In this document: one piece after another, positions 20,768 through 32,187 of the stretch
Layout: each line of letters begins with the position of its first letter
Position numbering within the stretch: the first letter of the stretch is position 1
NCBI RefSeq assembly: GCF_001625305.1
Contig: NW_017804020.1
Location: 7,029,257-7,093,256 of the forward strand
Direction: 5' to 3'
DNA length: 64,000 bases
Source: Branchiostoma belcheri
Taxonomy: Eukaryota > Chordata > Leptocardii > Amphioxiformes > Branchiostomatidae
Position numbers and translations under genes: made by a program
Notes under the pieces: model-generated
The model's database searches: none
Told to the model about the DNA's origin: nothing
Seen by the model: the letters and a program-made list of their open reading frames with translations, nothing else

Positions 20768-21711
20768 TTGAATGAAGAGACTCTTTTTATGCAGCCATTG
20801 GTTTTATTCATCCAACATTTCGGTGACCGTCTGTCACCTTCCTCAGGGCAATTCTGATTGGTTCACATTGCACTGCAGCACAGGCATTTCTGCTTATAGA
20901 TACATTTGTATGTTCCCAGGTGCGAGGTCATGTACAATGTATAATGGGAATAGTACTATCTACAATGTGGTTCCAAATGTACAGGTTCTGGAGTGTAATA
21001 TAGGCCCTGTTCATATGAAGTCAGTGAAGGCGCTTTACATGTGGTTTCCCCCCAAGCCGATTTTAAGTGGCCCCATCTGAACGCTCCAAATCACATTGAA
21101 AGCACCTCAATCCCAAACCACTTCTAGAGGTGGTTTCGAATCGGTTTTCCCGCATCGCGATTTGTGTCTGGACGCAATGTGATTTCAATGTGACTTCACC
21201 TGGTCATGGATTACGGGGTGATATTTCTTTATTTATATGCAATACCAACTTTTACGTGGCATCAACTTAAAGAGCAGTAATGGTCAAATAATGTGTCCGT
21301 TCTAGGACGAGCTTCACCGCCTCTGGCGGGACCATGTCGGCATTCGGCCGAGATACGCTGGGAGGGGGGCATCAGCAAGCAGGTCGTTGACCTCTGACAT
21401 TTATAACACGCTACCTTGCGAGTTTTCATCAAACAACAATGAATGCAGTTTCGGAGAATCGTGATCGGGCACGGTTTGAAAGGAATGTATGGCACGTGGA
21501 CCAGATGTGAGGAATGCGAGTTACCCGAATCGTGGTTCGGGTGATTTCATATGAACAAGGCCATAGGCAGTGACACCTGTGCTGCAGTGCAATGTGAACC
21601 AGTCAGAATTGCCCTGAGGAAGGTGACAGACAGTCACCGAAATGTCAGCTTTGAATAAAACATTTGGTTGCATATTCAATATTTTGCCAACCCGACGAAA
21701 CTATCCACAGA
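20768..21711. mobile_element. Inverted-repeat element, GTCACC/GGTGAC family (copy 2), with nested element
   Basis: The left arm, about 20768-20890, contains cggtgaccgtctgtcacctt and cattgcactgcagcacagg. The right arm, about 21570-21711, mirrors it. The centre is occupied by another TIR element at 21003-21562. Confidence 0.8.
21003..21562. mobile_element. Nested TIR element, GGCCYTGTTCATATGAA ends
   Basis: ggccctgttcatatgaagtc at the left and gatttcatatgaacaaggcc at the right, each flanked by ATA. 560 bp. Open frames inside are short, and no transposase motif was recognised. Confidence 0.8.
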
Positions 21712-21792
21712 GTATTTCATTATTATGTAGAAAACCGGCTGATGTGTTGGTGGTGTTAAAGTCTTTTGTTGTTGTCACAAACTTGAACCTAA

Positions 21793-22210
21793 GGCCACAG
21801 CAAGTAAATTTTATGGATGACATCCTCCGCAGACTCCAAATGTAATGCGAGCGGGCGAAAAAAAACAAGGCGGGCCAAAAAAAACAAGATTCCAACAATT
21901 TAAAATTTTAACTCAATCACTGTACTAATGGTTTTGATTCAGTAGGAACTGTATTACATCACATATACACAGCCAACATCACATATCACTGCATCAAAGT
22001 AAGAAACAAACATTAAATCAGAGCCTTTTCTTGTCTCCTCTCTTCATAGTTATCTGCCATCCACCTTCCGGCATAGCAACAGAAATCTTTGCCCATTTTC
22101 GGCATGTTGACCACTGTCAGAAGGCAACAAAATTTCTTGTTTTTTTTCCAAAATCAAGCAAAAATCAATGCGCACGCTGATGTCATCCATAAAAATTACT
22201 TGCTGTGGCC
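21793..22210. mobile_element. PIF/Harbinger-like MITE, GGCCACAGCAAGTAA type (copy 1)
   Basis: ggccacagcaagtaaatttt plus atggatgacatc mirrored at the right end. TAA on both sides (21790-21792, 22211-22213). Near-copies at 29626-30025 and 57823-58237 share the interior, such as gttatctgccatccac. Confidence 0.93.
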
Positions 22211-22570
22211 TAATCAACAATATCTGGAGTAGCTGACTCGAATTTCAAAATATATATGATTGGAACACTGGCAAATAATGTAAAATACTATATAGTTCTA
22301 CATGTATACATAATATATTTCTGTAGTGTTGTAAATTTATTCATGAATTTGATGATGAACCATGTGCATATGAGTTTATTCAGGGTGCAATATGTTCACC
22401 AGTTATTAAATGTTACTTGTACATACATGACATTGTTTCAACTTAAACCAGCTTATTGAGTATAGAATACATTTTTTTAGAAATCTTCAAATTTGTTAGC
22501 CAACCTTCCGTTATTGTTTGAAAGTTAGAATTCATGTGGTGCAAGGTCTTGGCCTTTCTTTCAAACCTAA

Positions 22571-22929
22571 GGCCACACCAATTTAACATGTCAGTTCTCG
22601 GATTCACCTCAGAATCTTCATTTTTTTCTGATTTGCAAAACAAAACAAAAAGATTCTGCTTCTGAATCAACTAAAAATGCTGATATTTTGCCCCCAACTG
22701 TCAAGGAAAGTACTTTTCTTCCTTCCTTAAAGTTTTCCCTCTATCAATGCAGTGGTTTGATAAAAAGTTCAAAATTCATTGCTTAGATATTAACCCAGCC
22801 TTTCGTGTTGACTTCATGGTGACATAAAAGGACGCCTAGACCTGTTTTAATCTTTTTTTCTTTTTTGCCTGTCGCTTCATATTTTTTGTGAAAAAAATCT
22901 TAAAACCAATAAATTAAATTGGTGTGGCC
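22571..22929. mobile_element. PIF/Harbinger-like MITE, GGCCACACCAATTTAA type
   Basis: Inverted ends ggccacaccaattta...taaattggtgtggcc flanked by TAA on both sides. 359 bp. Confidence 0.9.
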
Positions 22930-23163
22930 TAAGATTCATTCAATCGAAAATTTGATAGATGTTGGTACACAAATGTTTGTACCATCTATTGCATGTAACA
23001 CAAAAAGTTTAGAAACTTGAATTTGATCAATCATAGCACTGCTATTACATTATTGATTTTATTGCATTATATGTCATTGGATATTTTGTCTGTTGCTCTG
23101 TTTGCTATCAATGTACACTTGCCTTGTCAAAATGAACCATGGTATCATTAGAAAGGGTGATTA

Positions 23164-23545
23164 GGCCACACAAATTCAATCAATAGTTCTCAGATTTGCC
23201 TGCTTCAATTTTTTTTCTGATTTGCAAAAAAAAAAAGGATTCAGGTTTTGGATCAACTCCAAAATGCTCTTTTTTTGCCCCAACAGTTGCTGAACACCCC
23301 ATGTCTTACTTGTTGTTACAGTTTTTCCATCTATCAAATTGAATGCATTGGTTTGATAAAAAAAATTGTTTGATTTATAAGGCCACACCCATTTAATTTG
23401 TTGGTTCACAGATTTGCCCGCTTTATTTTTTTCTGATTTGCAAAAAAAAACCTCCAAAGGGCTCATATTTTGACCCCAACAGTTGAAGGAAGTCCCTTCT
23501 ATTCAGAGTTATTATAGTTTTTCCATCTATCAATGCAGTCTTTTA
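23164..23545. mobile_element. Two truncated PIF/Harbinger-like MITEs in tandem
   Basis: Left ends at 23164 (after TTA, ggccacacaaattcaat) and 23381 (after TAA, ggccacacccatttaattt). Each runs through the family interior (tttccatctatcaa) without reaching a right end. Confidence 0.7.
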
Positions 23546-24680
23546 GGTATGGTTAGAAAAATCTAAGTCCCTGAAGATTTTGTGTTGAGAGTCTAACTGA
23601 TATCAAAGATAGCCCAGGCTAGGGCTTGTATATTGTGGGTTTTGAAGGCCGGCAACATATATTTTAACTCTAATACATGCTTAGAAACACATTTGAATTT
23701 GATTTAATTATTGTTGACTGTACATGAATATCGTGGTATGATTCAGCTTTGTCTTCTGCTATGTTTCCATCTTGCTTTGATTCAGCAAATTCGTTAGAAA
23801 AAAAATTGGCAATTTTGTTAATGATTTCTAACATGGTGAGACTGTTGGTTGAAGGCCACTAGGCCTTTAATATTGTAAATATGTTCTTAAATGATCATGT
23901 AAAGTTTTAGTATATAAAAGTTGCTGCTATTCCAGGTATGTAATAAAAAGTATTTTAGACTCATTTCTTGTGTACCTTGTCTTGTGACTGCAAACTCCCC
24001 GTGATAGGCATGTTTAGGACACAGACAGGATGTTAGGTCAAAGGTCCCAGAAAAGGTTATCTCATCCCGTTTTCAATATCCTGCATGTCTGTTGCTTTGC
24101 ACGTAAAATGCATGATACATTTAATGATAATACTATTAATAGTAGTTTTATTGACAACACTCCATGGTACATGGCAGCGCATAAAAGCGCTGAATTACGT
24201 ACTCAGGATTTAAAAACAGATTAAACAATAAGGTCAGCTAAACAAACAAAGGACATTGACAAACTACATTTTTAGGTACAAACATAAACTAATACTAGCT
24301 GTACACAGTTATAAATATAGATCAGAGGTATCTACAAATAGAGTAAAAACTATAATTGCCCGGTACTGGGAGTTTTTAACCTGTTTGTTTATTTAACAAA
24401 TCAGTGAAACAGGGGATTGGACTCGTTATTTACTATACAGAATCAGTGAGAAGTTTGCAATGTTGACTAAAACAAGAAAACTTGGAGACTTTAAAAAGAA
24501 AACTTTAAAAATCCATTTTAACCGGGATATATGCATGAAATCTACGATTTCTTATGAGAAGTTTTTTTTCAAGTGAAAATGAATTTCTATATAATCCTGT
24601 GGGTTGCTCCGCAAGGGCTAGCCAAAAATAGCTAAAATGGAACAAAAAAAGAACGTGCATACGTTCACAATTTGCAACAA
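23546..24680. other. Intergenic, no feature identified
   Basis: AT-rich unique sequence without recognisable repeat ends or coding signal. Confidence 0.35.
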
Positions 24681-24689
24681 TGTGAAAAA

Positions 24690-25025
24690 AGTTTTAACTG
24701 TAATTTCGAACACAAGAAATAAGACTTACCGCAACTTTTAGACTGTACAACTCTTAAATGTTTCAAGTTAAAACTTTTGATCCAACACAAAGAAGTTCAA
24801 TCACCTAGAGCTTTTGACCAGTCACTCACCAAGTCTTCCTCAGTAGACTTACCCAGTGAGACTTGTCACGTGTCACGTCAACTAGTCTTTGTCAAGGAGT
24901 GAACAATCCACCGCTTCTGTGACGTCACGTTATGCAAATAAACACGTGACTCAGTGAGCAGTGGATCATAGGTCGCAGAGAGTCTGTGGCGCCCCCCGTC
25001 TTTGTTGAGGGATGGTTGCAATGCC
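24690..25025 (-). repeat. Dispersed repeat with CRE-like core (copy 2) and foldback fragment
   Basis: 24884-25025 matches 2140-2300 (ttgtcaaggagtgaacaatc, gtgacgtcacg, gagcagtggatcataggt). 24760-24880 matches the ctagagctttcgaccagtca foldback family. The strand is a guess. Confidence 0.5.
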
Positions 25026-25139
25026 TTTATGCAATGCAAAAAAATCTGTCTCCAAGATTCTACTTTCTTCAATGAGAATGAATGTCCAGGCTCTGGTACA
25101 CGTGTGTAAATTTCGAAGTTTTCTAACTAGGACGTTTGT

Positions 25140-26120
25140 TTCACTAACCATGAATGAACTTTATTGCTCCACAATCGTACATGGTACAATGTGTGGCAGT
25201 AATACAACAATACTACAAAACTAAACTATCTTATTACATTTCTTACTACAAACTATTATCTATACAGTATATGAGTCACAATATGTTCATGCATTGATGA
25301 TTTGGTCTCGCTTATGAAATAAAGTGTACAGAAATTGACCTACGTAAGCAGATATGGTAGTAGGACATGACAATAATTCATGGAATGTATCGTACTGTGT
25401 TGATTGATCTTTTTCTCTCTCCAAAATACGCTTCCTTACATTGACAACTTCTTGTGTTGGAAATTGCAATTAAAACATGTTTGATAATGACTTCTACCAA
25501 CACATATGAACTTTCAAGCTAACTTGCAACAGTATTAATAATGTCAGTAAGATATTTCTTTCTGATATAGTTGGTTTTCGTTCAACATCTACATGTACTT
25601 AGAGGGTTGCCAGTAGATTTTATTCTATTTACTTCATCGGTCACCACAAAACAAGGCTCATGGGAGCCACTTAAAATGTTTTGGGTTACAGAACAGCCAG
25701 TGAGGACAGATGTTTGTTGACCTTAGACTTGAAGAGTTTAAGGTTATACTCATAGGGGAAACAATCACGGGGTAGCTTATTCCAAAGTGATGTTGTTCTT
25801 AGAAAAAAGCTTTCAGCGTGGAACTTCCTCCTAAGAGGTGGTGAATGGAGGAAGAAAGGGTGATTTGCTTCGGTGGAAGGGGCAAGACGTGTCCTTGTTG
25901 AGAATTTTCGAAGTGGGGGAACTAGCGAATGAAGTTCCACGGAGCATTTACCGTGGAAGTAGCGATAAAATAACGCAAGGCTTGCAACATTACATATATG
26001 TGAGAGTGGTTGTAGGGTGGCGAACACGTCACTCCCAACAAGATTTTGTAAGCGCTTTTGAACTCGGTTGAGGCAGTTTAGGGAGCTCTGGGCAGTAGAT
26101 GTGGCAATTTCAAAAGTTTG
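25140..26120 (-). pseudogene. LINE 3' end (minus strand)
   Basis: On the - strand, 26027-25686 reads the reverse transcriptase C-terminal region of a non-LTR element, including SLALFYRYFHGKCSVELHSL and SFFLRTTSLWNKLPRDCFPY. A sister sequence lies at 61783-62040. The + strand actttattgctccacaat at about 25150 looks like the complement of a CAATAAAG 3' end. No upstream reverse transcriptase core is present. Confidence 0.8.
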
Positions 26121-27149
26121 TAGCTGATCTTATGAAATAAACATGACAATTGTATCTTTCCTGCTTTTCAATCACTTTGTACCACTTTGTGGCCTTGAAC
26201 ACAATAATACATCCCATACAGAAAATAACTGTTATTTACTTATTAAGTAAACCTTACTTATACAAAAGGCTTATTAAATTTTCATGAGATTTGCTAGCTT
26301 GATGGGCAAATTGTTTTCAGAAAATGGCTAACAACTTGCTGTTGCAGGAAAATTACCCTTCGTCTGATTTTGGGATGACGCACTTGGATGGAACGACTTA
26401 CCAAAGTCATCAATTTTTACACGAGTGTAATTTTGTTCTTACAAATCTGCTTCTTCGTCAATCACATTGCATTTACGTCACGGTTGTACCGGTATAATAG
26501 CTTAATAGTGCACGCTTTGTAACCGGGAGGTCGTGAGTTTAAAAACCCGGGCGGTTCAAACCAAAGACTTTTGGTACATGTGCTTTACTTTGAGAACATG
26601 TTCGACTGTTTTTTTTTCCAATTTTCCAATCAAATTTCTTCATAGAAGAAGAACTTTATTGCACGACAATTGTACAGGGTACATTGTATGGCAAATACTA
26701 GTAGGTAACAATAAGTAGCATAGTAAAATAGATAGGTATAGAATAAAACTTAACAACTTATATATAGAAAAGAAATAATCATATATGTGATTAGTGTCGT
26801 TTTGTGTTCTCAGTTCATTTAGTGAAAGTGAAGAAGAGTGACGGATGTCACTTGAGATGTCTGGAAGTTATCTTCATTATTTATACGTATAATGTAATTT
26901 TGGACGGTTTTTTTCGTGCAAAACCTATGATTTAGAGCCTGAAACGCGTTATACAGGCGAATTTTTCCAACGTCACTATTTCTTTTGGAATACTGCTTTC
27001 TCTGCTTCGCAATCAGCATCTATGGGGGAGAGTATGGGAAGATCAAACACACAACACTACCAGCCGACTAGGCCCCTGTTGTAGTGCCTTGCACTGTGTG
27101 GCACCGCGTAGGGATGGATTCTAGGCTAGCTACTATCGACGTGATGACT
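26121..27149. other. Intergenic with a solo LINE 3' tail
   Basis: 26645-26720 (aactttattgcacgacaatt, gggtacattgtatgg) resembles the 3' tails at 25150 and 52390. Otherwise no feature identified. Confidence 0.45.
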
Positions 27150-27385
27150 TGTCCTGGGGTCGTGTGGCGCAGTCAGCGCATTCGGCGCAGGACCAGGGGC
27201 TCAGGACCTAGAGGTCGCGGGTTCGATCCCCACCCATGTCACCGATCTTGTGCCCTTGGAAAGGCACACGACTTTCTTCACTTCACTCAGGTGTAAATGA
27301 GTACCTAGCTTCGGTTAGGGACGTCCCTCTGATAGGACGTGTGCATTTAGCCCATCTGGGCAAGATCATGCAATAAAGATTCATA
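27150..27385 (+). mobile_element. tRNA-derived SINE, copy 3
   Basis: Head ggggtcgtgtggcgcagtc with B box gggttcgatccc at 27219-27230. Body cccatgtcaccgatcttgtg, gcttcggttagggacgtccc. It ends in an A-rich tail after atcatgcaataaag. Confidence 0.88.
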
Positions 27386-27924
27386 TCATATATTGCTTCT
27401 CCTCAGTATTGCTGCCTGGACAGTGTGAACCTATAAACCTACAATGCTAAACAACTTTTAGTTCTTCGCGACAGTTTGGTTTGTTCGAATGACATTATAT
27501 AACTGTGAAATTATGTTAGCCGCGCAAAACTACATCATAGAAACAAAACGCTTCTAGTTGTACGTGTCCTGCTATGCTTTCCGTCTCTTCTGGGATGGGT
27601 GGTTTGATTCATGCTATCCATAGTTTTTCAAATGTCTTGTAAACGCCTTTTTTTTCCATGATTGTAAAAGTGGCTGCGAGAATATAAGTTGTACCTATAA
27701 CTTGAGTTCGCAGTCACTCAGTCCATGTCCCTTTATTTGTATTCATCATTGTGTTTCTGAATTAATAAAAAAAACCTACAGATGGGTCGGTCAATGGCAA
27801 GGTCTTCCTAGTGGTCTAGTATCTGGATCTGGATCAATGTCGAGAGCCTTCAATATCCTCTTGCTGACATTAAACTCAGACCTAATCAACGTAAAACAGT
27901 TTCACGCTTGGTAGGTGCTAACAC

Positions 27925-28560
27925 AAGTTTTTTTTTTTTGCAAATTCAACAAGGACAATACAAGACAAGGTGGTGAGGTACTCTAGCTATAGCTAATTTT
28001 AGCCTCACCACCAAACATAGAATACAATTACAATACATAACAAAAAACAGAGAACAGCAAATGGGTGGGATGGGTCGTTAAATAGTACAAAGAAATGTTT
28101 AGTAGGCTATATAATAAATCAATCAAGAACAAACCGTTTGGTGTCAACAATATAAGTTTGAGTGGTTAGCAAGATATTACAGTTTGTATCATAGTATAAA
28201 TCAGGTAATCCTATAAGTAAAATATCACATAACAATTGTTCAGACATATTGAAAACATCAAAATCAAAGCCTACCACATTCTGGAGATTGCTGAGTAGGG
28301 TGACTCTTTGTTGATTATATAAAGGGCAGTGTAAAAGAAAATGTATGACACTCTCACAACGAGACCCGCAGATACAAGCAGCACTAGGGGCTAAATTTCT
28401 TAAGAATAAGCTGTGGTTAAGACTACAGGTCCCGATGCGGAGACGCGTGAGTAATGCGCAGGTGTACCTGGGGCCGATGCTAAAATGTCGGTAAAAAGGG
28501 GAACGTACTGACTTTACTAAGTACTTCTGATACAATGAAAGATTCAGAGATCGAACAGCT
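27925..28560 (-). pseudogene. LINE 3' end with CxC...HFLxxCP domain (minus strand)
   Basis: On the - strand, 28535-28119 is open for 138 codons and contains LLTRLRIGTCSLNHSLF and then ACICGSRCESVIHFLLHCPL, the zinc-finger-like C terminus of a non-LTR retrotransposon ORF2. The poly-T at about 27930 is its A-tail. A 5'-truncated relative lies at 49612-50105. Confidence 0.85.
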
Positions 28561-28769
28561 ACAAGTTGAAAGTCATGTTCATTATTAGTGTAGTATAGTT
28601 ATGAACTATTCTAAAATTACTACGGACTACTATCAACGTTTTGGTTTTGACTTCTTTTGTTTTGTTAAACAGTGGAAGACAGACAGTTGGAGATAAAATG
28701 CATTTCGTCTTCCACCGTTTTTTAAAAACAGTAATTACACATGGTGACCCCTACAGGTAATTTTTTGTA

Positions 28770-29125
28770 CCGCAGCGCCCTTATTGATTTCGAGAGGGTG
28801 GACGCTCATTCTACCGTACCTCCAGCTGCTTCAACAACAAAATGCGGACATTGCTCGATCGATGACAAACGCTCGAAATTTATCCCAATTTTTCTAAACT
28901 TACAGACAAATAAAAAAATGATATTTTAATTACCCGAAACCCACAAATTTTGGAAAAGATAAGTCAAACCCTTCAGACATAGTTTTATTATGTAGATTCT
29001 GTACTCTGTTTCAATTTCCGTTTTTATTATTATTTGCAATTAGCCGTCGGGCATGAATTTGTAGTAAACTTTGCACTTTATACTTTGCACTTTGTTAATG
29101 TATATTGTCCTATCTGATACTAGGA
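28770..29125 (+). pseudogene. LINE 3' fragment, 'ttagccgtcgggcat' family (copy 1)
   Basis: Decayed copy sharing atcccaatttttctaaactt, cccacaaattttggaaaaga and a 3' UTR with gcaattagccgtcgggcat with 31262-31590. Confidence 0.75.
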
Positions 29126-29622
29126 ATAGCCCTTTTAGCTATTTAGAATAGCATCCAGCTAGTTTCGCAGTCAGATTCAGATTTTATTGAATTTCGATTT
29201 TTCGAATTTGAATTCTTATTGAATTTCATGTCACATTAAGACATTCATAACAAGAATACATAACTACTGGACCAAGGTCAACTTGTTCCGTTACTTTTGT
29301 ATTATTTGACTTTCCATGCCTCTTTGATTTGATTATTTGTATTTCTTTCCATTATACAAACTCCACTTTACTTTTATATACAAAGATCAGGTCTTAGACA
29401 TTAGCTTTAGCGCACGGGGTAAAAAAAAGACTGTTCGTTGAGACAGTGGCAGTCCTGGCTGTATATCATTTTATACAGCCTAATACATCAAATCACTTTG
29501 TCGTCTATGAACTTGAATCCGTCACACCATCTACAGGGAATACCCAGCAATCAAGGCATCATTTACCGAGTGATCGTGTAACAATAGAAAATGTGTGCTA
29601 CACACGCCAACATTACACTGAC
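29126..29622. other. Intergenic, no feature identified
   Basis: AT-rich. Short frames only, without recognisable domains. Confidence 0.4.
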
Positions 29623-29625
29623 TTA

Positions 29626-30025
29626 GGCCACAGCAAGTAATTTTATGGATGACATCAGCGCGCGCATTAATTTTCGCCTGATTTGGGAAAAAAACTTTTT
29701 GTTGTCTTTTGACCGTGGTGAACATGCCGAAAATGGGCAAAGATGTCTGCTGCCATGTCGGAATGTGGATGGCAGATAACTATGAAGAGAGGAGACAAGA
29801 AAAGACTCTGATTTAATGTTTTGTTTCTTACTTTGATGCAGTGATATGTGATACTGGCTGTGTCTATGTGATGTTCCCACTGAATCAAAACTATCTGTGA
29901 TTGAGTCAAAATTCTAAATTGTAGGAACCTTGTTTTTCTCGGCCTGCCTTGTTTTTTTTTTGCCCGCTCGCATTAGATTTGGGGCCTGCGGAGGATGTCA
30001 TCCATAAAATTTACTTGCTGTGGCC
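29626..30025. mobile_element. PIF/Harbinger-like MITE, GGCCACAGCAAGTAA type (copy 2)
   Basis: 400 bp with TTA on both sides (29623-29625, 30026-30028). Interior inverted relative to 21793-22210 and 57823-58237 (aagatgtctgctgccatg, gtggatggcagataac). Confidence 0.93.
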
Positions 30026-30149
30026 TTATTGTATATATGACACTATTTGAAGCACATGTGATCAATCTTAGGCGAGCTGCCAAGGCGCGACAACCGCTGC
30101 TGACAAATAGGTAAGAGACATAGTTTGTCACGTCAAACATTTAGTTAAT

Positions 30150-30535
30150 ATAACAATGTATAATGTACAATGAATGCAGTGGAAAATGAAATACATTTTG
30201 TTAGCCAGTGTCCTCACTTTGAGACCAAAAGAAACAGATTATTTCAGACAGTTACAACAATTTCTCCATCCTTTCGTCATTTAGAAGATCACCAAAAAAC
30301 TGCATTTCTACTAAGATCACAAAACCCACTAATTATGCAGAATGTGGGACTATTCATTATCCACTGCCTTCAAAGAAGAAGTCGAACCCCATAATAGGTA
30401 GCGTAGTAGTAGAAGTAGAAGTTTTTTTCCAGACAGTTGTTACCTGTCTCCTGTTACTGTATTGCAATGAGTATTATACTTGATTGTAAAAGCAATTAGC
30501 CTTCGGGCATGATTTTGCGAATAAAGTTTCATATA
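30150..30535 (+). pseudogene. LINE 3' end, 'ttagccttcgggcat' family (copy 2)
   Basis: Open frame with NEIHFVSQCPHFETKRNRLF, then LRSQNPLIMQNVGLFIIHCL and a stop. The 3' UTR has caattagccttcgggcatga and aataaag. It is the last stretch of a non-LTR ORF2. Confidence 0.8.
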
Positions 30536-31180
30536 ACTTGCAAAATGCAACTCTGCCAGGGAACTTACAGGCATACCAAACGATTTCAGGAGGGAAAACT
30601 AAATTTTCAAGGTCAATTTATTTTCATGTCATCTTTATCGTAGCAAGTTGAATCAACCCTATCCCTCAGCGTAGTTACATCTGTGAGAAAAAAATGCGAT
30701 GTCGCTGATGGAAAACCGTTGCTTGTTTTGTATCAAAGGCTGGTTCTAGCTATTTATTGGTGGTACCCAAAAATGCAGGGGATCCTCGTAGCTTGTTTTT
30801 GGGCACATAGTAAATCTCCGATGACCAATCCTATCAAAATTAGTTTTTATGTAACATACTATAAAATTATTTTTTACACTGATGATATTGATTACTTATT
30901 GGTTGATATTGTGAATATTGTTTTAGTATAAGTTCATTTTACGCTCTTTTTTAGTTGCCTATATGTTTATTTTTAACTGTGAAATACTCACTTGTTTAAG
31001 TTGTCTATTTGTTCCTCGTAACTGTGCAATATTTGTCTCTCTGTTTTTAAACACTAGCATGCAATTCAGAGCTACTTTTTAGTTGCGCTGCCACGTGCTA
31101 GCGATTGTACTTATTGATCAATCAATAAACAATTATTATAATATTTCAAACGCTTCAAGTATGAAAATATAATGAAAATG
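30536..31180. other. Intergenic, dispersed repeat pieces
   Basis: 30600-30800 holds an inverted piece of the 'aatagctagaacc' repeat. No coding evidence was found. Confidence 0.4.
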
Positions 31181-31261
31181 TGCTAAGAAATGACAGTAAA
31201 TGTCAATATCAGACAGTTTTTCTCATCCAGAATATTTTTGTACTCCCGGCCTGAAATTGCA

Positions 31262-31600
31262 TTGGATGCCTTTAAGACGGCCTCATTTATTAATATAACT
31301 ATTCAAACTTCTACAATTCATCCCAATTTCTCTAAACTTACAGACCAAGAAAAAACTATTCTTCTTTTAACTTCCCCAAACCCACAAATTTTGGAAAAGG
31401 TGGGACATTACGTCTTCCATGGTTTACAGAAGAGAAGTCAAACCCTTCAGACATAGTTTTAGACATAGTTATAGTTCTAGACAGCTACCTTTATCATGCA
31501 GACTTTAGTTATTTTATACTCTATTTCATTGTTCTTTTATGTTTTGTAATTTGCAATTAGCCTCCGGGCAAGAATTTGCAATAAACTTTTAAATATAAAG
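31262..31600 (+). pseudogene. LINE 3' end, 'ttagcctccgggca' family (copy 3)
   Basis: Open frame with FSKLTDQEKTILLLTSPNPQ then GHYVFHGLQKRSQTLQT and a stop, followed by caattagcctccgggcaaga and aataaac. It joins the dispersed repeat at 31180-31275. Confidence 0.8.
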
Positions 31601-31779
31601 CAGCGCTATCCAGGCATTTCGGATAATGTCTTGAGTACCTAGATCTTACGAAAGTCGCTGTACGTTTGTTGTGTCAATAAAGTTCTCTATATCAAAAGCG
31701 TATATCACATGGGTTATACTTATGATGCATTTTACTAGATCTCTTTTAAATTAATCACAACAATTTGATCAATTGGTCG

Positions 31780-32056
31780 CTCTGAATCAACTCCTCATAT
31801 TTTTGCCTTAACAGTTGAAGGGAAGTCCCTTCTCTACAGCCTTGTTACAGTTTTTTCCATCTATCAATACAGTAATTTCATTACAAGTTTGAGATTCATT
31901 GTTTGAATTACAAACCAGCCTGGTATGTTTATTCATGGCTCCTATAATAGCATTTGGGGCTATCATGGGATGCCTAGATCTGTTTTTGTACTTTGTTTTT
32001 AAATTTTACTTTGTCCTGTCGCTTCATATTTTTTCACAAATCAAATTGGTGTGGCT
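31780..32056. mobile_element. PIF/Harbinger-like MITE remnant, right half
   Basis: Interior family blocks (tttccatctatcaatacagt, aaccagcctggtatg) and a right end caaattggtgtggc. No left end found. Confidence 0.6.
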
Positions 32057-32148
32057 CAATCTGTAAAACCACATTTATTTCTTTGCCATCAGATTTGAAT
32101 TCCTCTACATCGGAACCAAGCTAAAAGGCGGCTTCTTCAAGAGTCACT

Positions 32149-32187
32149 ATGCTGCCCGAGTTACGGTCTACACCATTGGAGCCGCAT
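32149..32187 (+). CDS. Polycystin-like exon 1, start codon
   Basis: ATG at 32149 opens 13 codons that join exon 2 in phase 0 and give a good signal peptide. An upstream acceptor-like AG at 32091-32092 could start a 5' UTR-containing exon. Another frame of 32093-32187 is also open but cannot be continued into exon 2. Confidence 0.6.
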
